Shown: piece after piece, positions 42,916 through 52,378 of the stretch
Layout: the number at the start of each line of letters is the position of its first letter
Numbering within the stretch: position 1 is the stretch's first letter
Assembly (NCBI GenBank): GCA_902805885.1
Contig: CADCUM010000097.1
Location: 1 to 64,000, forward strand
DNA: 64,000 nt
Reading direction: 5' to 3'
From: an uncultured Nocardioides sp.
GTDB lineage: Bacteria; Actinomycetota; Actinomycetes; Propionibacteriales; Nocardioidaceae
The notes under the pieces: generated by a model
The model's database searches: none
Told to the model about the DNA's origin: nothing
What the model saw: the letters and a program-made list of their open reading frames with translations, nothing else
Made by a program: the position numbers and the translations under genes

Positions 42916-45900
42916 CACGCGCCGTCCTTCACCCGGTCGGCACGGGCCTGGCGTGCGGTCGCGACCCCGGCCAGCGCCGCAGCGGCCGGCAGCACGACGA
43001 AGCAGGCCGCTGCCACGGCCAGGACCGCGGGCCACGCCGTCGAGGGATCGACCACGGGCGCCTCCGGCGGCGTCGGGAGGAACGGCACGTCCGGCATCGC
43101 CAGCGCCGCGCCCACCGTGCCCGCCGCGACACCGGTCGCGAGCGCGAGCAGGACCCCCGGCAGCTGCGCCCAGACCGCCAGCCCTCGCGTCGTACGCCGC
43201 CCGGCACCGTTGAGCCGCAGGACGGCGAGGTCGCGGGCGCGGTCGCGCCACCCGGTGACGGCCAGGACCAGCAGGACCAGCAGCGCGATGAGGACGACGG
43301 CGGGCCCGACCACCGCGCCGAGGGCGAGGCTCCACGCGGCGACGGTGTCCGCGTACCCCTGCCGGATCGTCTCGTAGCGGCGCACGTCCTCGACGACGAC
43401 GCCGCGTTCACGCAGCGAGGCCACGACGCCCTCGACGAGCGCCGGGTCGTCGAGCCACACCTCCACGTGCGCGGCCGCGGAGAAGTCCGAGCCGCGGGTG
43501 ATCGCGTCCAGGTCGACCAGCGCGGAGCGACGTGGCATGGACGGGACGAGGACGACCCGACCGACGGACCTCGCCGGCCGGTCGCTGCCGTTGACACCGC
43601 TCACGACCAGGCCGAGGGGATCCCGCCGGCCCGTGGGCAGCAGGGTGGGGACCGTGAGGGGGACCCAGGCCGGGGTCGCCTCGGCGGGATAGATGCCATG
43701 GGTGCTCAGCTCGAGGCGCAGGGCACCGGGCGCTCCGCTGGTCGGCGCGATGAAGGTGGCCTCCGAGTCGGTCGTGTTCCACTCCTCCGCCGAGGTCGGC
43801 CACTCCACCCGGCGCCCGTCGACCTCGAGCCCGCTGACGTCGACGCTGTTCGTGATGCTGACGCCGCCGTAGCCCGTGAACGCCAGGGCGACGAGGCGGC
43901 AGCCCTCCGCGCACGCGTCGTCCTCGCCGACCAGGGTCGCCCGCTCACCGGGTCGTGGGAGCGTCCCCAGGGTGATGGTGCGGCGCGTCCCGCTCGCAGC
44001 GGTGACCACCAGGTCGAGGCCTGCCTGCGCATCCGCGCCGAGGGCGTCCTCCGGCACCGCCCCGTCGCCCGTGCGCACCGTGAGCGCGAATCGCGTGCCC
44101 GTCAGCGTGACCGGCTCCACGTCCGGCGGTGCGATGGCGCGCCACTCGTCGGCGGTCGGCGCCCCGCGTGGGAAGAACGCGACCCGTGGAAAGCTCTCCG
44201 GGTCGACCGCCAGGGTGTCGCGCGAGATCATCACCGGGGTGGTACGACGCCCGGCCGGGTCGACTTCCTCGAGCGCCGAACGCACGCCGTCCAGGTCGAG
44301 GCCGGCCACGCGCAGCACGACCGGGGCGCCGGCCTCGTGCTGGCTCGCGTTGACCCGGTTGCGCTCGCCGACGACGAGGGCGTCCACGGCGAACACGGCC
44401 AGCGCACTGGCGACCGTCAGCACGGCCATCAGGGTGCGGGTCTCCGGGCGACGACCCGTCTCGAGGAGGGTGAGGCCGGCGACGAGGCGTCCCCGGCGCA
44501 GCAGCCACCGGCCGGACACGCTGGCGGCCGGCGTGGCGAGGTGGCCGATGAGGAGCCCCGCCAGGAGGGCCAGGAGCGCCGGTCCGACCAGGGCGGCAGG
44601 TCCGCTGAGGCTTCCGGTGACGAAGGCGAGGACGCCTGTCCCGACGACGGCGAGCAGGAAGGCGTCGAGCGCGCCGACGGCCCACCGCCGCGACGACGTG
44701 CGGCCGCGCCGTACGAGCACGTCGAGCGGCTCGCGCGCCACCCGTACGGCGGCCGCCACCGTGGTCAGCACCACGGCGACCGCCGCGAGCAGGACGGCGA
44801 CCGCGTATCCGACTCCCACCTCGAAGGGCTCCGCCCCCGGCAGCAGCGCACGGGCCACTGCTCCGCCGAGGAGAGCACCGACGGCACCGACGGCGACGCC
44901 AGGCAGCAGGACGGGCAGGAGCTCCAGCAGCAGCACACCGGTCGCCCCGGCACGCCCCCGGCCCCGCAGCCGCGCGACCGCGACCTCGCCGCGCCGCTGC
45001 TCGGTCGCGGCCCCCAGCACGAGCCACAGGACGAAGACCGCCAGGACGGCCAGCGGGGCCACCAGCAGCGGCACCGTGCGGTGGGCCTGGCGGGTCTGCT
45101 CGCGGACGCTGTCGGTGACGTCGCCCAGGGCTGTCATGAGGGTGAGGTCCCCGTCCTCGTCCTCGAGGCGGTCCGCCAGCTCGTCCAGCCGGTCTCCGAG
45201 CGCGAGCACGCCGTCGACGTCGGTCGACCCGGTGCGCACGAGCGCCGCGGTGTGCGCGGTCTCTCCGAGGAAGACGGGACCACCCAGGAACGTCTCCTCG
45301 ACCGTCAGCCAGGCGTCGTGGGCGGCAGAGGGGTCCGTGCCGCCGACGACGCTCGACATCCCGACCAGGGTCTCTTCCTGCCACCACGTCCGGTCACGGG
45401 GTGCGTAGGTGCCGACGACCTCGAGACGCACCCCGGTCTCCCCACTGACCGCCGTCCTCACCCTCACCGGCGTGCCGGGGGCGAGACCGAAGTTGTCGAC
45501 ATCGGCCTCGCTGACCAGGATCTGGCCCGCCGCGTCAGGACAGGTCCCGCGGAGCACACGCACGTGCTCGCAGGCTCCTTCTCGCCACACGATCGGCCCG
45601 GTCGGCGGGATGTCGCCGTGGACGGTGGTGACGCTCGCCGTCCGGCCCAGCACCGGCGTGCCGAGCTGTCCCGCGACGTCGCGAGGGACCAGCGCCTGGA
45701 GCTCCCGCGGGTCCTGGGCCTCGTTCGTTCCCCTGGCGTCCACGGTCGCCTCGGACTGCACCCTCACGAGGAGCTCGTCGGTGTCGGCGTTGGCGAGCAG
45801 GGTGTCGACGAGCGCCTGCTGCATGGCACGGTCGTAGACCGGCGCGAAGGCGGTGCACGCGGTGATCAGCGCGGCGACCGCGAGCAGGGCCGACGTCTGC

Positions 45901-45983
45901 CCCCGCCGGTGGCCCAGCGCCGACCGGCGGGCGAAGCGCACGGGCGACCACGAGGTCGCCCGCCGAGATGGCCGATCCCCCAT
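42915..45983 (-). CDS. FtsX-like ABC transporter permease
   Basis: 1022 residues. One helix near the N-terminus (QTSALLAVAALITACTAF, residues about 30-48), a large extracytoplasmic region up to about 330, then helix blocks near 335-480 and 880-1000, with another large outer domain between. This is the double-FtsX (MacB/LolC-type) layout of exporters that move lipoproteins, peptides or drugs by mechanotransmission. Both ATPases are encoded directly downstream. Two Cys pairs (CEHVRVLRGTC and CAEGC) may form disulfides outside. Substrate unknown. Confidence 0.88.
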   Translation of the reverse strand: MGDRPSRRATSWSPVRFARRSALGHRRGQTSALLAVAALITACTAFAPVYDRAMQQALVDTLLANADTDELLVRVQSEATVDARGTNEAQDPRELQALVPRDVAGQLGTPVLGRTASVTTVHGDIPPTGPIVWREGACEHVRVLRGTCPDAAGQILVSEADVDNFGLAPGTPVRVRTAVSGETGVRLEVVGTYAPRDRTWWQEETLVGMSSVVGGTDPSAAHDAWLTVEETFLGGPVFLGETAHTAALVRTGSTDVDGVLALGDRLDELADRLEDEDGDLTLMTALGDVTDSVREQTRQAHRTVPLLVAPLAVLAVFVLWLVLGAATEQRRGEVAVARLRGRGRAGATGVLLLELLPVLLPGVAVGAVGALLGGAVARALLPGAEPFEVGVGYAVAVLLAAVAVVLTTVAAAVRVAREPLDVLVRRGRTSSRRWAVGALDAFLLAVVGTGVLAFVTGSLSGPAALVGPALLALLAGLLIGHLATPAASVSGRWLLRRGRLVAGLTLLETGRRPETRTLMAVLTVASALAVFAVDALVVGERNRVNASQHEAGAPVVLRVAGLDLDGVRSALEEVDPAGRRTTPVMISRDTLAVDPESFPRVAFFPRGAPTADEWRAIAPPDVEPVTLTGTRFALTVRTGDGAVPEDALGADAQAGLDLVVTAASGTRRTITLGTLPRPGERATLVGEDDACAEGCRLVALAFTGYGGVSITNSVDVSGLEVDGRRVEWPTSAEEWNTTDSEATFIAPTSGAPGALRLELSTHGIYPAEATPAWVPLTVPTLLPTGRRDPLGLVVSGVNGSDRPARSVGRVVLVPSMPRRSALVDLDAITRGSDFSAAAHVEVWLDDPALVEGVVASLRERGVVVEDVRRYETIRQGYADTVAAWSLALGAVVGPAVVLIALLVLLVLAVTGWRDRARDLAVLRLNGAGRRTTRGLAVWAQLPGVLLALATGVAAGTVGAALAMPDVPFLPTPPEAPVVDPSTAWPAVLAVAAACFVVLPAAAALAGVATARQARADRVKDGA

Positions 45984-46135
45984 CGCCTCGTCCTGTCGTC
46001 CGGTGGCCGAAGCGTAGCGCCGCTCGGCTCACGACAGGGGGACGCGACGACGACCCCGCCCAGGATCGCTCCGGTCGGGGTCGTGCGCGTGCCAGCAGGC
46101 CCCGGGACTGTCGCCTCGGGGCCGGCCGGGTCGGG

Positions 46136-46270
46136 TCAGCGCCCGGTGCGCTTCTTCGCCTTGGCCCTCCCCATGGCCTGCTTGATCTTCGCCTGGTTCT
46201 GCGGCTTGCGACCTTCGTCGATCGCCTTCTTCGCCAGGCCGGCCAGGACAGCGGTCTTCATCAGCTTCAT
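46136..46270 (-). CDS. small basic protein, 44 residues
   Basis: Frame from ATG 46270: an alanine-rich helix (MKLMKTAVLAGLAKKAIDEG) followed by a strongly basic tail (RKPQNQAKIKQAMGRAKAKK, then RTGR). No good ribosome binding site is seen. The composition resembles small nucleic-acid-binding or ribosome-associated proteins, without firm family. It lies alone between the FtsX permease and aldo/keto reductase genes. Confidence 0.55.
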   Translation of the reverse strand: MKLMKTAVLAGLAKKAIDEGRKPQNQAKIKQAMGRAKAKKRTGR

Positions 46271-46346
46271 GACTGGGAGGTACCCGGCCGGGCCCGCCCT
46301 CCATGCGTGGATCCGCGGTCGGATCCCGGCGCCGCGTGCGCCCCGC

Positions 46347-47357
46347 TCAGGCGACGCGGGTCTGCGGGGCGCCCTCGGCGGTCTTGCCCGGGTCGCGCTC
46401 GACGACCGAGCCGAGAGCGTCGTCGATCCGCTTCATCACGTCGTCGTCGAGCCTCACGCCGGCGGCACCGACGTTGTCGGCGACCTGCTCGGGACGGGAG
46501 GCGCCGACGAGCGCACTGGCCACGTTGTCGTTCTGGAGCACCCAGGCCACCGCCAGCTGGGCCATCGAGAGCCCGCAGTCCGCCGCGACCGGCTCCAGGC
46601 CCTGGACGGCCGTCAGCACGTCGTCGCGCATCCAGCGCTTGATCATGTTCGCGCCGCCGTTGACGTCGGTCGCCCGCGAGCCGGCGGGCGGCTCGGCGCC
46701 CGGCTCGTACTTGCCGGTCAGCACGCCCTGCGCGATCGGGCTCCAGACGATCTGGGACACGCCCAGCTCGGCGCTGGTCGGGACGACCTCGTCCTCGATG
46801 ACCCGCCACAGCATGGAGTACTGCGGCTGGCTGGAGATCAGCTGGAAGCCGAGCTCCTTCGACAGCGCGACACCCTCGCGGATCTGGTCGGCGGTCCACT
46901 CGCTGACCCCGATGTAGAGCGCCTTGCCCTGGCGTACGACGTCGGCGAACGCCTGCATCGTCTCCTCGAGCGGCGTCTCGGTGTCGTAGCGGTGGGCCTG
47001 GTAGAGGTCGACGTAGTCGGTCTGGAGGCGCTGCAGGGAGCCGTTGATCGACTCCATGACGTGCTTGCGGGACAGGCCGGTGTCGTTCTTGCCGCCCGGC
47101 CCGGTGGGCCAGTAGACCTTGGTGAAGATCTCGAGGGACTCGCGCCGCTCGCCCTTGAGCGCCTCGCCGAGGACGGTCTCCGCCTTCGTGTTGGCGTAGA
47201 CGTCAGCGGTGTCGAACGTCGAGATGCCGGCGTCGAGGGCCGCCTGCACGCACTGCTTGGCGGTGTCGTTCTCGACCTGCGAGCCGTGGGTGAGCCAGTT
47301 GCCGTAGGTGATCTCGGAGATCTTCAGACCACTGTTGCCGAGGTAACGGAATTCCAT
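46347..47357 (-). CDS. aldo/keto reductase (Kv-beta-like)
   Basis: 336 residues. MEFRYLGNSGLKISEITYGN, then FDTADVYANTKAETVLGEAL (catalytic Asp and Tyr), EIFTKVYWPTG (Lys) and YVDLYQAHRYD (His) give the full catalytic tetrad. The NADPH end has VASALVGASRPEQVADNV. Length and KVYWPTGPGGKNDTGLSRKH resemble the potassium-channel beta-subunit/YghZ branch. Substrate not known. Confidence 0.93.
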   Translation of the reverse strand: MEFRYLGNSGLKISEITYGNWLTHGSQVENDTAKQCVQAALDAGISTFDTADVYANTKAETVLGEALKGERRESLEIFTKVYWPTGPGGKNDTGLSRKHVMESINGSLQRLQTDYVDLYQAHRYDTETPLEETMQAFADVVRQGKALYIGVSEWTADQIREGVALSKELGFQLISSQPQYSMLWRVIEDEVVPTSAELGVSQIVWSPIAQGVLTGKYEPGAEPPAGSRATDVNGGANMIKRWMRDDVLTAVQGLEPVAADCGLSMAQLAVAWVLQNDNVASALVGASRPEQVADNVGAAGVRLDDDVMKRIDDALGSVVERDPGKTAEGAPQTRVA

Positions 47358-47389
47358 GGCACGACCCTAGCGGGACGTTGAAAGTGCGA

Positions 47390-47617
47390 TCAGTCGAGGA
47401 CCACGAGGACGTCGCCGTCCTGGACGACGTCGCCGGCGGTCACCTTGATCGCGGTGACCGTCCCCGCGCGCTCGGCGAGCACGGGGATCTCCATCTTCAT
47501 CGACTCGAGCAGGACGACGGTGTCGCCCTCCTCGACGCGGTCACCGACGGTGCACTCGATGACGAGGACGTTGGCGACGAGCTCGGACACGATCTCGAGC
47601 GACTGCGAACGGGCCAT
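47390..47617 (-). CDS. biotin/lipoyl-attachment carrier protein
   Basis: 75 residues, a stand-alone biotinyl domain. The attachment motif reads LLESMKMEIPV with Lys in the beta-hairpin (ESMKME, variant of EAMKM), flanked by GDRVEEGDTVVL and GDVVQDGDVLVVLD. Such proteins carry biotin for acyl-CoA carboxylases. No carboxylase gene is nearby, so the partner is encoded elsewhere. Confidence 0.9.
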   Translation of the reverse strand: MARSQSLEIVSELVANVLVIECTVGDRVEEGDTVVLLESMKMEIPVLAERAGTVTAIKVTAGDVVQDGDVLVVLD

Positions 47618-47661
47618 GTCGCTCGACGCTAGCGGTTACCGCTCCGTACGCACCCGACCGG

Positions 47662-47708
47662 GTCGAGTGCGCTGCCCCGCGGCGGGTACGACGGGCTCAG
47701 CACTCGAC
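47662..47708. repeat. family C inverted repeat, copy 2
   Basis: GTCGAGTGC (47662-47670) pairs with GCACTCGAC (47700-47708). It lies after the stop of the membrane protein gene at 47718 (minus strand) and before the carrier protein, where it can act as a terminator. Arms match the ends of the larger element at 31525-31800. Confidence 0.6.
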
Positions 47709-47717
47709 TCGGGAAGC

Positions 47718-48929
47718 TCAGAGCTCGGCGAAGCGAGCGGGCTCGGGCCGGTGCGGGCCGGCCTCCTCGGCCCGGCGTCCACGGCGGCCGCGGGTGCCGG
47801 TGAGGGCGAGGTCGAGGCGGATGAGGAGGTAGCCGAGGGGCAGCCCGAGGACCAGGGAGTAGAGCACCCGCAGCCCGGCCTCCAGGAGGCTGCCGCCGGG
47901 TGCGGCCAGCCCGGCCGCCATCGGGACGGTCGCCGCGACGCCGAAGGCGGTCACCCACCAGCCCTGCCGGCGGCGGGCGCGCAGGTGGGTCCCCCAGGTC
48001 AGGGCCGGGATGCCGAGGAGCACGACCAGGGGACGGGGGAACGCGCCGATCCGCTCGCGGGTGCGGTCCACGAAGTCGAGGACGGTGGAGACGACGTCCT
48101 GGGCGCCGTAGCGCCGCAGCAGCTCGGCGTAGAGCAGCGTCGCGAACAGCAGCACGGCGCCCACCACGACGATGATCAGGCCTCGTCGGCCCAGGCCGTG
48201 CAGCCCCGCGCCGAGGCGGTGGACCACGGCGAACGCGAGCGCCAGGGCGACGACCAGGGTCACCAGGTCGAAGCGGGTGGCGGACACGGTCGGCTGGAAG
48301 CCGAGCGCGGCGAGGGCGGTCACGACCGCCACCACGGTCGCGACGAGCACCTCCCGGACCGCGCGCAGGAACGTCACCGCCGGCACCGTCACCATCACGG
48401 CGTAGACCCCGCCCACCGCGCACGTCATCACCGCCGCGCCGGTCGGGAGTATCCGGCCGCCGCCGAGCACCGCTGCCAGCCCGAGCCCCAGCGCCACGAC
48501 GGCCGCGACCAGCGGCCGGCCCGCGGTCCGCGCCGCGAGCAGCCAGGACAGGGCCGTCGCCACGGCCACCGCGCCCGCCCCCTCCAGCCAGGCCGGGCCG
48601 CGGTCGAGCACCGAGGCGACCAGGGCGCCGAGGCCGAGGACCACGACCACGACAGCACACGCCACCTGCGCGCGGTGGGGTCCCTGCCGGAGGTCGCGCG
48701 GTGACGCCGCAGGCTCGGGCTCGGCCTCCGGCGGCAGCGCGAGGGTGGAGCCGCTGGGCTCGCGGGGAGCCGGCTCCTGGGTGGGCACGTACGCCGCCTG
48801 CGCGGTGTCGCCCGCCTGCCGCTCGGACTGCGCCGACCGGCCGCCGAACCCGCGCCGCGACGCGGGCCGCTCCGCGGCGCGCTTGCCGCGGGAGGAGCCG
48901 GAGGCGCGTCGGTCGGAGGGGGGAGACAC
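47718..48929 (-). CDS. multi-pass membrane protein of unknown function
   Basis: 403 residues from GTG 48929. The first 90 residues are hydrophilic and rich in Arg, Ser and Pro, probably cytosolic. About eight to ten membrane helices follow (VACAVVVVVLGLGALVASVL, ALSWLLAA, ALGLGLAAVLGGG, LIIVVVGAVLLFATLLYAEL and others). The tail is charged. I do not recognise a family. No catalytic motif was seen. Confidence 0.7.
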   Translation of the reverse strand: MSPPSDRRASGSSRGKRAAERPASRRGFGGRSAQSERQAGDTAQAAYVPTQEPAPREPSGSTLALPPEAEPEPAASPRDLRQGPHRAQVACAVVVVVLGLGALVASVLDRGPAWLEGAGAVAVATALSWLLAARTAGRPLVAAVVALGLGLAAVLGGGRILPTGAAVMTCAVGGVYAVMVTVPAVTFLRAVREVLVATVVAVVTALAALGFQPTVSATRFDLVTLVVALALAFAVVHRLGAGLHGLGRRGLIIVVVGAVLLFATLLYAELLRRYGAQDVVSTVLDFVDRTRERIGAFPRPLVVLLGIPALTWGTHLRARRRQGWWVTAFGVAATVPMAAGLAAPGGSLLEAGLRVLYSLVLGLPLGYLLIRLDLALTGTRGRRGRRAEEAGPHRPEPARFAEL

Positions 48930-48940
48930 GACCGGAGAGG

Positions 48941-49714
48941 TTACAGGCGGCGGTTGGCCAGGGACGGGTTGACGCTCCTCGCCTCCTGGAGGCGGGCCCG
49001 GTCCAGCCCGGCCTCGAGCACCGCCGGCCCCTCGCCGGCGTCGGCGACGACGTCGCCCAGCGGGTCGACCACCCGGGAGTGACCGCAGTAGCGGGGGCCG
49101 GGCTGCCCGACGCCGGCGACGTACACCGTGTTCTCGACGGCACGGGCCGCCAGCAGCATCTGCCAGTGGCCGACCTTGCGAGGGCCGGGGAGCCACGCGG
49201 CGGGGACGACCAGCAGCTCGGCCCCGTCGTCGACGAGCCGGCGGGCGAGCTCGGGGAAGCGCAGGTCGTAGCAGGTCATCAGGCCCACCCGCCATCCCGC
49301 GACGTCCACGACCACCGGATCGAGCGCGCCGCCGCTGATGCGGTCGGACTCGCGGTAGCCGAAGGAGTCGTAGAGGTGGATCTTGCGGTACGACGCCCGC
49401 ACCCCGCCTCGGACCAGCAGGGTGTTGAACGGCCGGTCGGGGTCGGGCGAGCTCTCGAACATCCCGGCCACCGCGGTCGTGCCGGCGCGCCCCGCCGCGT
49501 CCTGCAGGGCGCTCCCGAACGGCCCGTCCGGGGCCTCCGCGTGCGCGCTCACGTCGGACCCCGCCTCGCCGAAGTCCCGCGCGAACGCCTCCGGCAGGAC
49601 CACCAGGTCGGCCCCGTGCGGGTCGCCGACCGCCTCGGGCAGGCGGTCGCGGTTGACGGCGGGGTCGAGGTCGCCCGCCCACTGGAGGAGGCGCAGTCGC
49701 AGCCGGTCAGCCAT
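48941..49714 (-). CDS. carbon-nitrogen hydrolase (nitrilase superfamily)
   Basis: 257 residues. Catalytic triad visible: Glu in VVLPEAFARDFG, Lys in YRKIHLYDSFGYRES, Cys in GLMTCYDLRFPELARRL. The last is the signature of the Nit1/Nit2-like omega-amidase or deaminated glutathione amidase branch. Acts in the cytosol on small amides. ATG 49714 gives the correct N-terminus. Divergent from the mobA-like gene. Confidence 0.92.
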   Translation of the reverse strand: MADRLRLRLLQWAGDLDPAVNRDRLPEAVGDPHGADLVVLPEAFARDFGEAGSDVSAHAEAPDGPFGSALQDAAGRAGTTAVAGMFESSPDPDRPFNTLLVRGGVRASYRKIHLYDSFGYRESDRISGGALDPVVVDVAGWRVGLMTCYDLRFPELARRLVDDGAELLVVPAAWLPGPRKVGHWQMLLAARAVENTVYVAGVGQPGPRYCGHSRVVDPLGDVVADAGEGPAVLEAGLDRARLQEARSVNPSLANRRL

Positions 49715-49759
49715 CCCCCCAGCCTGCCAGTTCGACCCGGCCCGCGGCACACTCTGACC

Positions 49760-50338
49760 GTGAGCCTCGACCTGACCGCGTCCGGCTTCGCCGGCATCGT
49801 GCTGGCGGGAGGGACGGCCGCCCGGATGGACGGCATCGACAAGGCGAGCGTGGAGCTCGGCGGCCGCACCCTGCTGGAGCTGGCGATCGACGCCTTCCTG
49901 GACGCCGACGAGGTGGTGGTCGCGGGGCCGGACACCGTGCGCACGACGCGCCCCGTCACCTTCGTCCGGGAGGACCCGCCCCTCGGCGGACCCGTCGCGG
50001 GTCTCCTCACCGCGGTCGACGCCCTCCTGCGGCCCCCGCGCGTCGTCGGGGTGCTGGCGGTCGACATGCCGCGCGTGACGCCGTACACCTTCCGCCGGCT
50101 CCGCGAGGCCGCGGCCGGCCACGACGGGGCCTTCCTCGCGCGGCCCGGCGGCCGCCGCCAGCTCGCGGGTGTGCTCGACGCCGGGCGGCTCGCCGAGGTG
50201 CGACCCGGGCTGGAGGACCAGCACGGCATGCCGGTGCACCGCCTGCTGTCGCGGCTCGACCTGGCCGTCGTCGAGGCCGAGGGCGACGAGGGGCTCGACG
50301 TCGACACCTGGGCGGACCTGCGCGACCTGTCGCCCTGA
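49760..50338 (+). CDS. mobA: MobA-like molybdenum cofactor nucleotidyltransferase
   Basis: 192 residues from GTG 49760. FAGIVLAGGTAARMDGIDKA followed by SVELGGRTLLE is the nucleotide-binding start of the MobA/GlmU family, with FVREDPPLGGPVAGLLTAVD and VLAVDMPRVTP (metal Asp). MobA attaches GMP to molybdopterin; related enzymes (MocA, or other nucleotidyltransferases) look alike, so the substrate remains a guess. The next gene, of the DUF6457 type, often accompanies such genes. Confidence 0.8.
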   Translation: MSLDLTASGFAGIVLAGGTAARMDGIDKASVELGGRTLLELAIDAFLDADEVVVAGPDTVRTTRPVTFVREDPPLGGPVAGLLTAVDALLRPPRVVGVLAVDMPRVTPYTFRRLREAAAGHDGAFLARPGGRRQLAGVLDAGRLAEVRPGLEDQHGMPVHRLLSRLDLAVVEAEGDEGLDVDTWADLRDLSP

Positions 50339-50402
50339 CCTTCGCCTCCCGGCACGCCCGACCGCTTGCCACCCGCGGCCCGCGGCGTGCAGATTGGGAC
50401 CC

Positions 50403-50726
50403 GTGAACCTCCACGACTGGATCGATGAGCTCTGCGACGTCCTGGACGTCGAGACCGAGGTCGACGAGGGGCTCGTGCTCGACCTGGCCCGCGTCGCCGC
50501 CCACAACGTGGAGCGGAGGGCCGCGCCGATCACCACCTACCTCCTCGGCGTCGCCGTCGGCGCCGGGGTCTCCGATCCCGTGAAGATCGAGGCGCTGGCC
50601 GCCCGCGCCCAGGCGCTCGCGGAGAAGTGGGACAAGCCCAGCGGCTCGCGCGACCCCGACGACGTCGAGGTGCTGGTGCCCGACGACTCCGGCGTCGACC
50701 ACACCGGCGACGAGCTCGAGGACTGA
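50403..50726 (+). CDS. small DUF6457-like protein
   Basis: 107 residues from GTG 50403. Mostly helical: LHDWIDELCDVLDVETEVDE, LDLARVAAHNVERRAAPITT and LLGVAVGAGVSDPVKIEALA match a small actinobacterial family seen next to molybdopterin-guanine synthesis genes. Acidic tail. The following gene begins directly after its stop codon, indicating an operon. Confidence 0.7.
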   Translation: MNLHDWIDELCDVLDVETEVDEGLVLDLARVAAHNVERRAAPITTYLLGVAVGAGVSDPVKIEALAARAQALAEKWDKPSGSRDPDDVEVLVPDDSGVDHTGDELED

Positions 50727-51695
50727 GTGCGCGCCGTCGTCGCCTCCGGTGCCGGAGGCCCGGAGGTGCTGTCCGTGGCCGAGGTGCCTGCTCCCGAGGT
50801 CGGCCCCGGTGAGGTGCTCGTCGACGTCGCGGCGACGGCCGTCAACCGCGCCGACACCCTCCAGCGCCGCGGGCTCTACCCCGTGCCGCCGGGCGCGTCG
50901 GAGATCATCGGGCTGGAGTGCAGCGGTCGCGTCGCCGCCCTCGGGGAGGGTGTCTCGGGCTGGAGCGTGGGTGACGAGGTCTGCGCGCTGCTGACCGGCG
51001 GCGGGTACGCCGAGCAGGTGGCGGTGCCGGCCGGTCAGGTGATGCCGCTGCCGGCCGGGGTGTCCCTGGTCGAGGCGGCCGGCCTCCCCGAGGTGGCGTG
51101 CACCGTGTGGTCCAACGTCTTCATGACCGCCCACCTGCGGACCGGCGAGCGGTTCCTGGTCCACGGCGGTGCCGGCGGCATCGGCACCATGGCCATCCAG
51201 CTCGCCGCCGCTCGTGGCGCCTCGGTGTACGCCACCGCGGGGTCGCCGGAGAAGCTCGAGCTGTGCCGCTCGCTCGGCGCCGTGGCCGCGATCGACTACC
51301 GCGAGGACGACTTCGTCGAGGTCCTCCAGCAGGCCGGCGGGGCCGACGTCGTCCTCGACAACATGGGCGCGAAGTACCTCCGCCGCAACGTCGACGCCCT
51401 CGCCGAGGGGGGTCGCCTCGTCGTCATCGGCATGCAGGGCGGCACCACGGGCGAGCTCGACATCAGCACCCTGCTGCGCAAGCGCGGCTCGGTCACGGCC
51501 ACGGCGCTGCGCTCCCGCTCGCGCGGGGAGAAGACCGCGATCTGCTGCGGCGTCGTCGAGAACGTCTGGCCGCTCGTCGCCGACGGCGCGGTCCGCCCGG
51601 TCGTGCACGCCACGATGCCGGTCGAGGACGTGGCGCGGGCGCACCGGCTGATGGAGGACGGCGCCCACTCCGGCAAGATCGTGCTGACCTTCTGA
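50727..51695 (+). CDS. NAD(P)H-quinone oxidoreductase (zinc-free MDR family)
   Basis: 322 residues from GTG 50727, immediately after the previous stop. The GroES-like half has AVVASGAGGPEVLSVAEVPA and TAVNRADTLQRRGLYPVPPG. The nucleotide site FLVHGGAGGIGTMAIQLAAA and DVVLDNMGAKYLRRNVDALA follow. It lacks the structural-zinc cysteines, as expected for PIG3/Qor-like quinone reductases. It may protect against quinones by NADPH reduction. Confidence 0.92.
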   Translation: MRAVVASGAGGPEVLSVAEVPAPEVGPGEVLVDVAATAVNRADTLQRRGLYPVPPGASEIIGLECSGRVAALGEGVSGWSVGDEVCALLTGGGYAEQVAVPAGQVMPLPAGVSLVEAAGLPEVACTVWSNVFMTAHLRTGERFLVHGGAGGIGTMAIQLAAARGASVYATAGSPEKLELCRSLGAVAAIDYREDDFVEVLQQAGGADVVLDNMGAKYLRRNVDALAEGGRLVVIGMQGGTTGELDISTLLRKRGSVTATALRSRSRGEKTAICCGVVENVWPLVADGAVRPVVHATMPVEDVARAHRLMEDGAHSGKIVLTF

Positions 51696-51735
51696 CGCGG
51701 TCCGGCCCTTCCGGCCACCAACTAGGGTGGCGGGC

Positions 51736-52353
51736 ATGACCTCGGAGCAGCAGTCACCCGTCCCGAGCAGCCCCGGCGGCGAGGAGCACGTCGTCGTCGT
51801 GGGGCCCGACGGCCAGCCGGTGGGCACCATCCCCGCCAGCGCCCTCGCGGGCCAGGGCGACGGGGGCGAGGACGGCGACGGCGAGCGACACGTCACCGAG
51901 CTGGTCGAGCAGCCCGCCAAGGTCATGCGGATCGGGTCGATGATCCGCCAGCTGCTCGAGGAGGTGAAGGCCGCTCCCCTCGACGAGGCGAGCCGCCAGC
52001 GCCTCAAGGAGATCCACGCCGCGTCGATCAAGGAGCTCGAGAGCGGGCTCGCCCCCGAGCTGGTCGAGGAGCTCGAGCGGCTCTCGCTCCCCTTCACCGA
52101 GGAGGGCACCCCGTCCGAGGGGGAGCTCCGGATCGCCCAGGCCCAGCTGGTCGGGTGGCTCGAGGGCCTCTTCCACGGCATCCAGACCGCGATCTACGCC
52201 CAGCAGATGGCGGCCCGCGTCCAGCTCGAGCAGATGCGGAAGGCCCTGCCCCCTGGGCCGCAGCCAGGCGGCCCCCAGGGCGCCCCGGACGGCTCGGGTC
52301 CCGGCGGCCCGGGACAGCCGCCGGCGCCGGGGTCCGGCGGGATGTACCTCTGA
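51736..52353 (+). CDS. bpa: bacterial proteasome activator
   Basis: 205 residues from ATG 51736 (a GTG at 51727 would add three). The four-helix core is visible as VEQPAKVMRIGSMIRQLLEE, RQRLKEIHAASIKELESGLA, LRIAQAQLVGWLEGLFHGIQ and the helix with AIYAQQMAARVQLEQMRKAL. The protein ends in a Gly/Pro-rich tail and GGMYL, a C-terminal Hb-Tyr-X signal that docks into the 20S proteasome to open its gate. Bpa feeds unfolded proteins to the actinobacterial proteasome without ATP. Proteasome genes are not in the window. Confidence 0.93.
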   Translation: MTSEQQSPVPSSPGGEEHVVVVGPDGQPVGTIPASALAGQGDGGEDGDGERHVTELVEQPAKVMRIGSMIRQLLEEVKAAPLDEASRQRLKEIHAASIKELESGLAPELVEELERLSLPFTEEGTPSEGELRIAQAQLVGWLEGLFHGIQTAIYAQQMAARVQLEQMRKALPPGPQPGGPQGAPDGSGPGGPGQPPAPGSGGMYL

Positions 52354-52378
52354 CGCTCGCCGTACCGCGCTGCGGCGG

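Noticed and set aside
42351-47381. A 1676-codon open frame on the plus strand
   Set aside because: It lies opposite the FtsX permease, ABC ATPase and aldo/keto reductase genes, is rich in Arg, Gly and His without domains, and is a GC-driven antisense shadow.
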